This document shows, piece after piece, positions 44,130 through 53,577 of a DNA stretch of 64,000 nucleotides (position 1 is the stretch's first letter; every line of letters starts with the position of its first letter). A model generated the notes under the pieces. That model had not been told where the DNA came from. It ran no database searches and saw only the letters and a list, made by a program, of their open reading frames with translations. Position numbers and translations under genes: made by a program. The stretch is from Oscillospiraceae bacterium (GTDB lineage: Bacteria > Bacillota > Clostridia > Oscillospirales > Oscillospiraceae), in the NCBI GenBank assembly GCA_017429325.1, contig JAFRPC010000054.1, positions 32,930 to 96,929 on the forward strand, in the 5' to 3' direction.

Positions 44130-45299
44130 TTACCTAGGAGTCAACTTCGTCCGGGAAGATGATCTACAAATGACAGCAGACAGAAAGGCTTCAAAATGAG
44201 AGTATAAGAGGCTGAACAGTACCGTCCCCAAGATGCTCGCGCCTGCGGCGACCACCAGAAGCAAGCCTCGCGACAGCGTCGAATACAGCCGGATGAATAA
44301 CCAGCAGCCAACAGACAGAATCATCGGCCAGTGGAAAATGAAAATAAAACGGGAGAGCTTCCCCAGCTTCACAAGAAACCTTGCGGAGAGCATCTTTTGA
44401 AGCATCGGAGACAGCATCAGGACAAACAAACACAAGCAAACGCCCCAGATTCGGAATTGGGCGGAAAGCTGCGACAGGAAATGCAGGGGATACCAGATAC
44501 CTGTCACGTTCATATTGATTGCAGCGAAGTAAAAACCTGCCGCCAGCAGTAGGAGCTTGACGGGGGTTCGGCGGAGAAATGAGAAACGGTCTGTTTGCCC
44601 GGCACTCTGATTCATAAGAGAATCCAAAACGTCGTATGTGATTGCGCCGGCGATAAAGCCGCAATAATTTTGATTCATGACGCCGATAATTAGATAGAAC
44701 AGGATATACGACAGCTTCCGCTTCCAGAACCCCTCAACGTTCGAGCTGACAAAGGACGAAAGGACCGTGATGAGCAGGCTTCCAAACAACTCAAAATGAA
44801 TTGTCCACATTGGACCGTTATAGTTGCTTTTTTCGGTAAAGGTGTAAAAGAAGTCAGATAAAGCGCTGCCAAGTGTTGGAGAAAAGTTGTTATAATATTT
44901 TACAAATACCAACGATTCATCCTGTGCAAGCGCCGCCTGATGCACCATCAGATGCAGACGCATCAGAAGAAAGGGGAGGAGTATGCCGGGAATCACCAGT
45001 TTGAGAAGGTTTGTGAACTTTTTTCCAAGAACTCTGAAACCGTCTGTTGTGTTTCGGGTGTAAATATTTTTCGTAATCAAAAAGCCGCTGAGCACGAAAA
45101 AGAACTGAACGGGAAGGTTCCCGTTTGTAATCGCGTTCAAGGGTGTCTTGTTCCAAATCTGTTCAAACACAGTTGCTGCATTCTCTTCATAGTACAGCGC
45201 ATTCCAAAACACACACGCCAAATGACAAAACACAACGCCAAATGCGGCGAGGCCGCGAAGAGAATCAAGATAGTTCAATCTGGTTGGTATTTTTTCCAC
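44130..45299 (-). CDS. Acyltransferase-3 family membrane O-acyltransferase (3)
   Basis: 389 residues with about ten helices. RLNYLDSLRGLAAFGVVFCHLAC carries the catalytic His, then LPVQFFFVLSGFLITKNIYTR, both hallmark segments. The start is a GTG at 45299 with GGAGG only 4 nt upstream. The sequence is clearly A+T richer than the neighbouring glycosyltransferases, pointing to a separate origin. The target is an exposed sugar of the polymer or its lipid precursor. Confidence 0.87.
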   Translation of the reverse strand: MEKIPTRLNYLDSLRGLAAFGVVFCHLACVFWNALYYEENAATVFEQIWNKTPLNAITNGNLPVQFFFVLSGFLITKNIYTRNTTDGFRVLGKKFTNLLKLVIPGILLPFLLMRLHLMVHQAALAQDESLVFVKYYNNFSPTLGSALSDFFYTFTEKSNYNGPMWTIHFELFGSLLITVLSSFVSSNVEGFWKRKLSYILFYLIIGVMNQNYCGFIAGAITYDVLDSLMNQSAGQTDRFSFLRRTPVKLLLLAAGFYFAAINMNVTGIWYPLHFLSQLSAQFRIWGVCLCLFVLMLSPMLQKMLSARFLVKLGKLSRFIFIFHWPMILSVGCWLFIRLYSTLSRGLLLVVAAGASILGTVLFSLLYSHFEAFLSAVICRSSSRTKLTPR

Positions 45300-45344
45300 A
45301 ATGCCTCCAATTTTTCAACGAATCGCTTTTAAACAGAAACGTCT

Positions 45345-46187
45345 TTAATTGAGTGATTTTTTTCGTGTGATTTTCTTTCTGATTTTTCGGGGAATCTTTT
45401 TCAGCATCGCAAATGGGTCTTTCCGGACGGTCTTTTTTACCTCTTCTACCGAGGCCGCGTCCAGAGTGCCGAGCCGCTGATAATTGACTTCGATCCCCAG
45501 ACTGTCAAAGAATTCCTTGTTTTTGGGCAGCCAATGCCCCGCAGTGATGCCCATACCGCTCCAGAGCTGATAGTCGTATTCATAGATGCCCGGCGTTCTG
45601 GTGTCAAAGCGGACGACCTTCCAGCCGTTCTTTTTCGCCCGAAGACCGACGTAGCGCTCAAAGTCCCAGACGTCCTCGTGCGTTCGAATCAGGGAACGCA
45701 GGGCGGAGGTCCGCCAGATGCCGGGCGCACAGGTGATGTTGAAGATTCTGCTGTTCCGTTCCAGAAAGGAATCCGCAGCCGCTGAATATTGCTTGCGAAC
45801 CGCTTCCTTTTCATCGAGAGAATCGGACCAGCGCGGTTTAATATCGACAATGCAGACATCGGGGTGGTTTTTCATATACTGAATGACAGTCTCAAAGCGC
45901 TCTCTGTCAAAGGGCTCCTGCAAGAAATAGTCTTCCAGCAGGAAAAACACAAAATCTGTATCAACGGATTCCAAAGCATGAAGTAGACGTTTGCTCCAAG
46001 AGACATGTCCGGGCGTGTTGACGCATTTCAGCGCGTAATGGGAGGAGGTATACTGTTTCTTTTCCAAATTCAGGACGATCGGATAGGGCAGGTCCCCGGC
46101 GAAGTGCCAGAGACATTCAAAAAACGGATGCCAGGCGTCCTCGTATTTGTCGCAACTGTTTATTAAAAAAGTAACATCACGATTCAT
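45345..46187 (-). CDS. Putative glycosyltransferase-like protein of unknown specificity
   Basis: 280 residues. I do not recognise a named family with certainty. The N terminus VTFLINSCDKYEDAWHPFFE and the acidic FVFFLLEDYFLQEPFDRERFE near residue 95 look like a GT-A fold with an ED metal motif; CAPGIWRTSALRSLI and AGHWLPKNKEFF lie further on. The tail is very basic (PRKIRKKITRKK), as in peripheral membrane glycosyltransferases. Overlaps the stop of the upstream GT4 gene by 4 nt (ATGA) with GGAGG in front. A+T rich. Confidence 0.65.
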   Translation of the reverse strand: MNRDVTFLINSCDKYEDAWHPFFECLWHFAGDLPYPIVLNLEKKQYTSSHYALKCVNTPGHVSWSKRLLHALESVDTDFVFFLLEDYFLQEPFDRERFETVIQYMKNHPDVCIVDIKPRWSDSLDEKEAVRKQYSAAADSFLERNSRIFNITCAPGIWRTSALRSLIRTHEDVWDFERYVGLRAKKNGWKVVRFDTRTPGIYEYDYQLWSGMGITAGHWLPKNKEFFDSLGIEVNYQRLGTLDAASVEEVKKTVRKDPFAMLKKIPRKIRKKITRKKSLN

Positions 46188-47299
46188 TTCTTTTCCTCCA
46201 TCAATGAAATCAACAGCAATTCTGTCTTTTTTGACAGCTCCTGTGCAGTAAAAGAACGTCCACGAATCGCAGCCTTTTCCGAATACCGTGTTCGCAGGGA
46301 GGGGGAGGCCAGCATCTTCCGCATCCCCTCCAGCAGAGCCGCTTCGGAATTCTCCGTGATCAGTCCGTACTCCGAATCTCCCAGCAGCTCCCGCATTCCG
46401 GAGCAGTCGGTGGTGACGATGGGCTTTCCGAGGATCACGCCCTCGGTGACGAAGGTGCTGAAGCCCTCGAAGCGGGAGGAGCAGACCAGCAGGTCCGCGG
46501 CCCGGAGGCAGGGATAGGGGTTGCCGCAGAAGCCGGGCAGCCGCACAGAATCGGCGAGCCTGTTCTCCCGGATAATGGCTTCCAGCTTCGGACGCTCCGG
46601 CCCCTCTCCCAAGATCCAGAGGTCGTGGGGCAGACCGCTGTCCAGGAGCTGCCTGTGGATGGAGAGCAGCATGGAAAACTGCTTTTCCGGGGATAGGCGT
46701 CCGACGCTGACAACGGTCATGCGGCGCTTTTGCAGCCCTTCCGGCAGCGGCGCAAGGGCCTTTTCCCGAATCTCCGCGTCGTCTACGGTGTTATACAGAA
46801 CGATGGTCTTTTCTGGCTGTCCGAGGAGGGCGACAAAGCTGTCCCTGACAGTCTGAGATACGCAGACCACCCGGTCATACTTGTCATACCACTTGGAGGC
46901 CTTTGCAACAAAGGCCGCAGGATCGGACAGATTTCGGGCCAGGTCACAGTGGACCCAGGCGAGCTTCTTTGCCCGCCGGTTGGTGGAACCGGCCATGATC
47001 TTGGTGGAGCCGAATTCCAGATAGGCGGCTTCCAAATCGTAGCGGCCTTTGATGTGCAGCGGATAAGTCCAGCCCAAAGCCGCCTCCAAACGGCTGCGGC
47101 GGACGTTGAAGGCGGTTTTTCCCCCATAGCAGTACCGATATCGGATCCCGGGACGCAGACACTGCGCCGCGTCCGCCTTCCAAAGGGTCTGCACGGTGAC
47201 GTCGAATTTTTCGGGGTCCAAAGCGTTGACCAGGTTGCAGAGCACCTTTTCCGCGCCGCCGCCCCGCAGCTCCTCGATAAAAAACAGCAGCCTGACCAT
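46184..47299 (-). CDS. Family 4 glycosyltransferase (a)
   Basis: 371 residues, GT-B fold. The N terminus VRLLFFIEELRGGGAEKVLCNL is the GT4 glycine loop; VVSVGRLSPEKQFSMLL, LWILGEGPERPKLE, LPGFCGNPYPCLRAADLLVCSSRFEGFSTFVTEGVILGKPIV (in consecutive blocks) complete the donor site with E-x7-E. GAGGG lies 6 nt before the ATG at 47299, which comes 2 nt after the upstream stop; a longer start would overlap the neighbour heavily. Sugar unknown. Confidence 0.93.
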   Translation of the reverse strand: MVRLLFFIEELRGGGAEKVLCNLVNALDPEKFDVTVQTLWKADAAQCLRPGIRYRYCYGGKTAFNVRRSRLEAALGWTYPLHIKGRYDLEAAYLEFGSTKIMAGSTNRRAKKLAWVHCDLARNLSDPAAFVAKASKWYDKYDRVVCVSQTVRDSFVALLGQPEKTIVLYNTVDDAEIREKALAPLPEGLQKRRMTVVSVGRLSPEKQFSMLLSIHRQLLDSGLPHDLWILGEGPERPKLEAIIRENRLADSVRLPGFCGNPYPCLRAADLLVCSSRFEGFSTFVTEGVILGKPIVTTDCSGMRELLGDSEYGLITENSEAALLEGMRKMLASPSLRTRYSEKAAIRGRSFTAQELSKKTELLLISLMEEKK

Positions 47300-47301
47300 G
47301 G

Positions 47302-48450
47302 TTATCCCTCGCGAATCGCCTGTCGATACAGGCCGCATATTTTCTCGGCAAAGGTCTGAACATCGAAGCCCTGCTGCGCGATGGCGGCCTTCACGTCGGC
47401 TGCGTCCGGCTTCTCCCGCCCGACGGCCTGCTCCACTGCGTCTGCCCATGCGGAGAGCGGCGCATCCGGCGGCAGCCATTGAATGGCCCCGACGCCGAAA
47501 TCCACCTCATGGGAGAAGGTGTCCGCGACGACGCAGGGCAGACAGGCCGCCTGCGCTTCAATCAGGGTCAGGGGCATCCCCTCGTATTTGGACGGAAGCA
47601 GAAAGGCGTCCGCCTGCCGCATCAGTTCGTTGACGTCCTTGCGGATGCCGAGGAGCCGCACGGTCTCCTCCAGCCCCTCCGAGGCAATGATTTGCCGGAC
47701 CTCCTGCTCATAGCGGTTCTCGCTCCCGTCGTTCCCAACAAAGAAGAAGCGAAGCTTGTCGCCCCGGCGGCGGCATTCCGCGGCGATTCGGGCAGAGAAG
47801 GGGTAATTCTTTTCGTCGCAGAACCGGCCCACCTGCAAAACCGTCTTCCAGCCGTCGGAAGCGCCTTGCCGAGGGACTCCGGCTCCGGCCTGGGGCAGGA
47901 AGCGGGCAGTCTCAACGGAGTTGACGATCAGATGATAATTCGGCCTGCCGAGGATCCGCTTCCCATAGAGGAACTCCGCCGCCAGGGTGGAACAGGCAAG
48001 GAATTCCGTGGCGCAGCGCAGGATCAGCCAACGCATGACGGCAGTGTAAGTGCGTCGGGCAAGGCTCTTGCCGAGGACCTGATTGCTGCTGTGGGCGTGG
48101 GCAAACCGGCCCTTTACCCCTGCCAGCTTTGCGGTCAGGAGCACCATGCCGCTGTGAAACAGCTCGTTGGAGTGGACGACGTCATACCGCCCCTGCCGGA
48201 TGACCCGATACAGGGCCCTGCAGTAGCGGAAGAACCTCGTTCCCTCCGTGCCGGGGATCCGGATGCAGCGTCCGCCCAGGGAGACGATCTCCTCCTCGTA
48301 GAAGGGATGCGCCTCCGTGGTGGTGAAGTCGATTTGATATACGGAGGGGTCAGCGTTCCGGAGCAGGTGCATCAGTTGGTTTTCAATCCCGCCGACATTC
48401 ATCTGCCCCGCGACGATCAGGACTCGTATCTTTCCGTCTTTACTTCTCAT
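47302..48450 (-). CDS. Family 4 glycosyltransferase (b)
   Basis: 382 residues. IRVLIVAGQMNVGGIENQLMHLL, VVHSNELFHSGMVLLTAKLAG, VLQVGRFCDEKNYPFSARI, VRLLGIRKDVNELMRQADAFLLPSKYEGMPLTLIEAQAACLP (in adjacent blocks) define a GT4 enzyme with the EGMPLTLIEAQ donor motif. GGAAG lies 7 nt before the ATG, inside the last codons of the upstream GT2 gene (11-nt overlap). Sugar unknown. Confidence 0.93.
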   Translation of the reverse strand: MRSKDGKIRVLIVAGQMNVGGIENQLMHLLRNADPSVYQIDFTTTEAHPFYEEEIVSLGGRCIRIPGTEGTRFFRYCRALYRVIRQGRYDVVHSNELFHSGMVLLTAKLAGVKGRFAHAHSSNQVLGKSLARRTYTAVMRWLILRCATEFLACSTLAAEFLYGKRILGRPNYHLIVNSVETARFLPQAGAGVPRQGASDGWKTVLQVGRFCDEKNYPFSARIAAECRRRGDKLRFFFVGNDGSENRYEQEVRQIIASEGLEETVRLLGIRKDVNELMRQADAFLLPSKYEGMPLTLIEAQAACLPCVVADTFSHEVDFGVGAIQWLPPDAPLSAWADAVEQAVGREKPDAADVKAAIAQQGFDVQTFAEKICGLYRQAIREG

Positions 48451-49324
48451 ATTTTTTCTTCCAATTCCGGTACAGCAGCCAGCCGCCGGGCCGCGTCAGA
48501 CAAGCGACGGGCTTAGACAGGGCCTGAGAGAGGGCCTCGGAGCGGGGGACTGCCGCGAATAGACTGTAGCAATTGTAGAGCAGACCGTTTTTCAGCCGCA
48601 GCTTCAGGGGATAGCGCCGGTCCAGATAGAGATTCGCGGCGTACATCCCGCCCTGCGGGACGCTGATGCGCATGGGCCGACCGGAGCGGGTGAGCCCCGT
48701 TTCCAGATATTCCGCCAGATAGAGCACCTCGTTGCAGTAGACGATCTGATAATCCGGCGCCATGCGATTCCACAGGATGCTCTCCGAGAGGAATTTTTCT
48801 CCGGCAAACTCCGGATAAGGGTACTTCAGAAAGGCCTCGGCCAGATACACGTCGCAGCAGTCCCGATGCCGGATGGGCTTGATATGGCTGCGGTACATGT
48901 CCAGAGGCACGCCCTCCCGGCGGCCCACCGCAAAGGGCTCGGAAATCGCAGCGCCCTCTAAGAAGATGACGATTCCGACGCCAGCGGTCCCGTAGGTTTC
49001 CCAGCCCCAGTGGATGCGCTCCACAGCGGTGGGGATGAGCCGGTCGTCGCTGTCCAGCACCAGGACCCAGTCGCCGCGAATCAGCGGGTGCGCTGCGTTC
49101 AGGGCCCGGTGCTTTCCGCCGTTCTCCTGATAGAGATAGCGGATCGGAAAGGGCGGCTGCCCGGCCTGAAAGGCGGCCACGGTCTCGCCGGTGCCGTCGG
49201 CGCTGCCGTCGTCCACGACGATCCACTCGAACCGCAGGTCGGTCTGCGCCTTCAGCGAGGCAAAGCATTGCCGCAGGTAGGAGACGCGGTTATAGGTAGG
49301 GGTGACGATGGACAGCAGACTCAT
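48440..49324 (-). CDS. Family 2 glycosyltransferase (c)
   Basis: 294 residues. LLSIVTPTYNRVSYLRQCFASL, VDDGSADGTGETV, YLYQENGGKHRALN and WVLVLDSDDRLIPTAV are the GT2 donor and metal motifs. This variant (NGGKHRALN, LDSDD) is common in capsule glycosyltransferases of Firmicutes. AGAGGA precedes the ATG; the 3' end overlaps the next gene by 11 nt. Confidence 0.93.
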   Translation of the reverse strand: MSLLSIVTPTYNRVSYLRQCFASLKAQTDLRFEWIVVDDGSADGTGETVAAFQAGQPPFPIRYLYQENGGKHRALNAAHPLIRGDWVLVLDSDDRLIPTAVERIHWGWETYGTAGVGIVIFLEGAAISEPFAVGRREGVPLDMYRSHIKPIRHRDCCDVYLAEAFLKYPYPEFAGEKFLSESILWNRMAPDYQIVYCNEVLYLAEYLETGLTRSGRPMRISVPQGGMYAANLYLDRRYPLKLRLKNGLLYNCYSLFAAVPRSEALSQALSKPVACLTRPGGWLLYRNWKKKYEK

Positions 49325-49351
49325 GGAGGTTCCTCTTTTCCCGGCAGGAGG

Positions 49352-50344
49352 TTACTGGAATTCCTTATTTCGTTTCCATTGGTAGAGCTTGTGCAGAATG
49401 GCGGTGGTGAGCCGGAAGCCGACGAGCTGTGTGGACAGCCGAATCACACGCAGCCGCCACCAGCAGGCGTTTTGCAGGAGCTTCCGATGGCTCCGCAGGA
49501 GCTTTACAGCGTCCCTCCGCTGAGCCTTCGGGACGCGGCCTGAGACCACCAGGGCCGTGGTGAAAATATAGGCGGCGTAGTTTTTCACGTCCCGCCGCAG
49601 ACAGGGCGCAGCAAAGCCCGGCGCTTCGGTCCATCCGGCGGCGATGTCCGTCAGATCCTGCAAGTGCTTCAGGTCGATGTGCTTCGTGATGGAGCCCGGA
49701 CGGTCCGCCCGATAGACGTAATAGACCGCATCCGAGGCGTAGATCCTGCCGCTGTCCCGCAGAACGGCCAGCAGCCAGTCATAGTCCTCGGACTTGACGC
49801 CCTCCCGGAAGGCAATGTGGTTTGCCTCCAGCAGGCTCCGCTCCACGCACAGGGAATAGACGCCCACCGGGAACTGGGGGGTGGAGAGCAGGTAGTGCAA
49901 GGTGGCGTCGTGGTCGAAGCGGTCCAGGACCGCGTGGTCGAAGGGCGCGGTTTTCACCCGGCTCTTGTCCGTTTCACTGAACCAGGCCCGGACGCGGAAC
50001 AGAACGACATCCGCGCTGTGGGCTTCGATGAGCCGGGAAAGCTCCCCGAGCATATCGGGCTCCGGCCAGAAATCGTCGGAATCCACCAGCAGGAGATAGC
50101 GCCCCGCGGCGGCCTGGATCCCGGCGTTCCGGGCGGCGGACAGGCCGCGGTTGGCCTGGTGGAGCACCCGGACCCTGGGGTCTGCGTCCGCATAGGCGTC
50201 GCAAATCGCCGGACAGCCGTCCGGAGAGCCGTCGTCCACCAGAATCAGTTCCAGGTCTGAAAAGCTCTGGCTGAGAATGCTGTCCACGCATTGCCGGAGA
50301 TAGTCTTCCACGCAATAGACCGGGACAACAACGCTGAATAACAT
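49352..50344 (-). CDS. Family 2 glycosyltransferase (d)
   Basis: 330 residues. LFSVVVPVYCVEDYLRQCVDSIL, VDDGSPDGCPAICD, NRGLSAARNAGIQ and LLLVDSDDFWPEPDML. The ATG at 50344 follows GGGGAGA by 7 nt; an earlier start would add a non-family leader. C-terminal helices are basic. Part of three consecutive GT2 genes with similar domain order, probably adding successive sugars of the side chain. Specificity unknown. Confidence 0.93.
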   Translation of the reverse strand: MLFSVVVPVYCVEDYLRQCVDSILSQSFSDLELILVDDGSPDGCPAICDAYADADPRVRVLHQANRGLSAARNAGIQAAAGRYLLLVDSDDFWPEPDMLGELSRLIEAHSADVVLFRVRAWFSETDKSRVKTAPFDHAVLDRFDHDATLHYLLSTPQFPVGVYSLCVERSLLEANHIAFREGVKSEDYDWLLAVLRDSGRIYASDAVYYVYRADRPGSITKHIDLKHLQDLTDIAAGWTEAPGFAAPCLRRDVKNYAAYIFTTALVVSGRVPKAQRRDAVKLLRSHRKLLQNACWWRLRVIRLSTQLVGFRLTTAILHKLYQWKRNKEFQ

Positions 50345-50404
50345 GGCAATTCTCCCCTCTGACGCTGCGCAAAGATGCCGGGCGAAGCCGGACCGCAAAG
50401 GCGG

Positions 50405-51409
50405 TCAGCTTTTCTTAAGCAGCCTTTTTGCAACCAAGTCAATGAACCAGGTTTGATAGAGCCGGACCGGAAGCGAGATCTTCCGGCAGTAATTTGTTGC
50501 GGGATAGCGCATGTGCTTCCCGTTGATCTCGCGGCAGCGCTTCCAGAGCGCCTTTTGCCGCCCCAGCCATCCGACTTCATCCCGCCGCAGGTCCTTGGCG
50601 TCCTTATAGACCGTTCTGCAAACGCCGAAGCTGTAGGCACGGCGGTACTGCTCCTTCTCGGCCTCCGGCAGCGCGGAGTTCTGAATAGAGTTCTGTACGT
50701 ATTCTCCGCTCCGGCGGAACTGCTCGGGCAGATCCTTGTGCCGTTTTCTGGACAGGGACTGCTCGTTTTCGGTGTTCACGTAATAGCCGATCTGTTCCGA
50801 AACCAGGTAGGCCGCTACGTGCATGGAATAGCGGATGTTGAAGGCGCGGTCCTCCGCGATGGAGACCCCTAAGGGGAAACGAATCCTGGCCTCCTCCAGA
50901 ATGGCCCTGCGATAGACCTTTGCCCAGGGGGGATTCAGCAGCTTGCGGCAGATCCCGTCGAGGATGGCCGGAAGGGCCTTCTCCCGCGTCGTCGCCCGGA
51001 AGGGGGCGTTGCGGGATTCCCGAATCGCGGCGCCGTTGTCTACGCAGTTGGAAAAGACGATCCAATCCCAGCCCGACGCGACCTCTTCCTCCAGCGCGGA
51101 GATCTGCGCGAACAGGGTGGGCGGCACGTAGTCGTCGCTGTCTACAAACAGGACATACCGGCCCCGCGCCGCGTCCAGCCCGGCGTTTCGGGCGGAGGAG
51201 ACGCCGCCGTTGGGCTTCTCAATGTACACGATCTGTGAGCTCTGCGCAGCGTATTCGGCGCAGAGGGCGGCGCTCCCGTCCTTGGAGCCGTCGTTGATGA
51301 GAAGGATCTCGTCCTCCCCGCCCAGCTGCGGCAGCAGACTGTCCACGCAGCGGCGCAGGGTCTTTTCCGCGTTGTAAACGGGAACAATGACAGAATATCG
51401 ACAGTCCAT
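50405..51409 (-). CDS. Family 2 glycosyltransferase (e)
   Basis: 334 residues. YSVIVPVYNAEKTLRRCVDSLL, INDGSKDGSAALC, NGGVSSARNAGLD and VLFVDSDDYVPPTLF. The ATG at 51409 is preferred because GGGAG sits 6 nt before it; the further ATG (51424) has none as good. It follows the small 46-codon reading frame by 11 nt. Closest in look to the enzymes at 27950 and 49352. Confidence 0.93.
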   Translation of the reverse strand: MDCRYSVIVPVYNAEKTLRRCVDSLLPQLGGEDEILLINDGSKDGSAALCAEYAAQSSQIVYIEKPNGGVSSARNAGLDAARGRYVLFVDSDDYVPPTLFAQISALEEEVASGWDWIVFSNCVDNGAAIRESRNAPFRATTREKALPAILDGICRKLLNPPWAKVYRRAILEEARIRFPLGVSIAEDRAFNIRYSMHVAAYLVSEQIGYYVNTENEQSLSRKRHKDLPEQFRRSGEYVQNSIQNSALPEAEKEQYRRAYSFGVCRTVYKDAKDLRRDEVGWLGRQKALWKRCREINGKHMRYPATNYCRKISLPVRLYQTWFIDLVAKRLLKKS

Positions 51410-51420
51410 AGTGTCTCCCT

Positions 51421-51561
51421 TCATGGAGCGGGCGCTTCCGCTTCGGCTGCTTGCTTCCCAAAGGGCTTGCAGTCCCGCGCATGGTCTATGAGCATATCGC
51501 CGTGGTTGCCGTGCCGCTTGACCTCCGGCGGGTGCTCCATATAGTTGATAATTTTTTTCAC
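51421..51561 (-). CDS. Small reading frame (46 codons) between licD and a GT2 gene, unknown
   Basis: GTG at 51561, 6 nt after the LicD stop, through TGA at 51421, 11 nt before the next ATG. The product would begin MKKIINYMEHPPEVKRHGNH and end in an Ala/Pro/Glu-rich tail. The spacing is exactly that of a coupled gene, and the frame fills a gap that would otherwise be the only 158-nt hole in this part of the operon. The ribosome site is weak, and I recognise no family. It may be a small protein, a degraded gene end, or a chance frame. Confidence 0.38.
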   Translation of the reverse strand: MKKIINYMEHPPEVKRHGNHGDMLIDHARDCKPFGKQAAEAEAPAP

Positions 51562-51567
51562 TGCGGA

Positions 51568-52428
51568 TCAGGAGGCCGGGCCGAGCTCCCGCTCCGCCGG
51601 GGACAGCTCCTCATAATTGCGGGTGTAGTCGATCAGCAGGGGAGGATGCTTCCAGACCTGCTCCTCCTTCGGCGGAAGCCGACGGAAGTCGCCGTAGCGA
51701 ATGGTCAGGAACTCCTCCGCCTTGGCGAAGGCGGAATAGCGCTTGCCCTGAAACTGGATCCTTTGCAAATCATCAAAGAGGTCCGCAGGGTAATACCGCT
51801 TGCAGTCCCGGATGGTAACAGGGTAGATCAGGGCGGCGGCGGGCTTGTCGTTCCAGCGCCGTCCCCGTCTGGCAAAGACCTGGCTCACGGCGAAGTATTT
51901 CTTCCTCGGCACCAGCCGGAGCAGGATGCGCTCCGCCAGGCCTACCAGGCCGCCGCTGCCGCTGGGATAGCCCCGGTTAAAGAGCAGCATCACGGCGAAA
52001 TCGGCGAATTGCAGCTTCCGGGCCAGCTTGCCCTTCGGCACGTGCTCCGCCGGGAAAATGTCGTTGAAAATGCCCTTGTGGTGGGCGGCCTGCCCCTCGT
52101 TGGGGAATTGCAGGAAGGTAGTGTGGTCCTTGCGGACCTTGGAAAACACGTTGCAGTTCTCCGGGTCCCGGTCGCAGCGGTCCAAAATCAGCCCGGCGGG
52201 GGCGACCTCGGGCCAGAGGGCCATCAGCTTCTCATAGTCCTCCCGGGGCATCATGATGTCCACGTCGTCGTCCCAGGGGATGAAGCCCCCGTGGCGGACG
52301 GCCCCCAGCAGGGTCCCGTAGGCCAGAGACCAGCGCAGCCCGTGGTCGTCGCAGACCCGGGCAATCTGGTCCAGAATGGACTGCTCCACAGCCCATACGT
52401 CCTTCATGTCGATTTCTTCCGGTCTCAT
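51568..52428 (-). CDS. LicD-family phosphotransferase (2)
   Basis: 286 residues. LAYGTLLGAVRHGGFIPWDD, then DVDIMMPREDYEKLMALW, form the LicD nucleotidyltransferase core near residues 35-75; the C terminus has FLTIRYGDFRRLPP, standard in the family. It shares this core with the protein at 15500 but is not a recent duplicate. Transfers a phospho-group (choline, ribitol or glycerol phosphate) to sugar. GAGAGGG precedes the ATG; 15 nt from the GT4 gene. Confidence 0.92.
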   Translation of the reverse strand: MRPEEIDMKDVWAVEQSILDQIARVCDDHGLRWSLAYGTLLGAVRHGGFIPWDDDVDIMMPREDYEKLMALWPEVAPAGLILDRCDRDPENCNVFSKVRKDHTTFLQFPNEGQAAHHKGIFNDIFPAEHVPKGKLARKLQFADFAVMLLFNRGYPSGSGGLVGLAERILLRLVPRKKYFAVSQVFARRGRRWNDKPAAALIYPVTIRDCKRYYPADLFDDLQRIQFQGKRYSAFAKAEEFLTIRYGDFRRLPPKEEQVWKHPPLLIDYTRNYEELSPAERELGPAS

Positions 52429-52443
52429 GAAAACCCTCTCATA

Positions 52444-53571
52444 TCAAGCTTCGGTGAGCAGTCTGCCCAGCTCCGCAACGGTGGAGCAGACGGCGTAGGG
52501 CTGCGCCAGCGCCGCGCCGGTCTCGCCCAACTGCGCCCGCAGCTCCGGCGAGGCGTAGAGCCGACGGATCAGGGCGGCCAATGCTTCGACGTCCGTCGGC
52601 GGGAACAGATACCCGGAGGCCCCCTCCTTCACCAGCTCGTCGTGGCCCCGGTTGTGGGAGGCGGCCACGGGCTTTTTGCAGAGCATGGCCTCGATGATGT
52701 TCAGGGGCATCCCCTCCCGCCTGCTGCAGGAGACCACCAGATCTACGGCGGGGACGACTTTTTCCAGGTCCGTCCGGTAGCCCAGCAGCTTCACGGTCTC
52801 CTCCAGGCCCTCGGCCCGGATCTGGTCCCGGAGCTCCTGCTCCTTGGGGCCGTTGCCCGCCAAAAGGACCTTCAGACCGGGGACCTCGCCGTGCAGGGCC
52901 GCGGCGGCGGAAATCAAGGTCTTCTGATTCTTGTTCTCGTTGAGCTCGCCGGTGCAGAGGATCACGAAATCCTCCGGGGCGAGCCCCTCGGCCTGCCGCA
53001 GGGCAAGCTGCGCCTCCGGCGCGGCGGGGTGGTAGCGCTTCTCGTTCACGCCGACGCCGTGGATGTGGACGACCTTTGTGCGCCTGCCGAACTTCTCCAG
53101 CGCCAGGGCGTAGTCCTCCTTGTTGATAGTGATCATCAAATCGCACTTCTTCGCCATGCGCTTTTCAATGGGATAGAAGACGGCCCAGGCTTTTTTGGAG
53201 GAACCCTTGTAAAAGTGGAAGCCATGGGCCATATAGATGACCCTTGTGCCCTGCTTCCGGGTCTTCTCCGCGGCGAGCCGGGTGACGATGCCCCCCATGG
53301 GGGTGTTGCAGAGGATCAGGTCATAGTGCTCCTCCGCCAGCAGCTTTTTGAGCTGCCGGTAGGCCTTCAGGTTGTCCGGGCTCTTGGGGGAGCGGGAGAA
53401 GGGCGTCTCGATGAACCTGTCGCAGTAATTCAGCTTCAGGCCGTTTTTGACCGCCAGATTATCGTGGGCGGCGACGTGCACCTCCCAGCCCTGTGCCTGC
53501 AAATGCTGCATGTGGGGCAGGTGAAACTGGCAGATATGAGAAAGGACTGTGGCGGTATACAGTATTTTCAT
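52444..53571 (-). CDS. Family 4 glycosyltransferase (c)
   Basis: 375 residues. ILYTATVLSHICQFHLPHMQHLQ, ILCNTPMGGIVTRLAAE, ILCTGELNENKNQKTLI, LLGYRTDLEKVVPAVDLVVSCSRREGMPLNIIEAM in consecutive blocks: a GT4 enzyme resembling EpsD/CapM-type capsule glycosyltransferases, which often add the second sugar to the lipid carrier. Ribosome site weak; it starts 6 nt after the upstream stop, so coupling is likely. Confidence 0.93.
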   Translation of the reverse strand: MKILYTATVLSHICQFHLPHMQHLQAQGWEVHVAAHDNLAVKNGLKLNYCDRFIETPFSRSPKSPDNLKAYRQLKKLLAEEHYDLILCNTPMGGIVTRLAAEKTRKQGTRVIYMAHGFHFYKGSSKKAWAVFYPIEKRMAKKCDLMITINKEDYALALEKFGRRTKVVHIHGVGVNEKRYHPAAPEAQLALRQAEGLAPEDFVILCTGELNENKNQKTLISAAAALHGEVPGLKVLLAGNGPKEQELRDQIRAEGLEETVKLLGYRTDLEKVVPAVDLVVSCSRREGMPLNIIEAMLCKKPVAASHNRGHDELVKEGASGYLFPPTDVEALAALIRRLYASPELRAQLGETGAALAQPYAVCSTVAELGRLLTEA

Positions 53572-53577
53572 AGCTTT

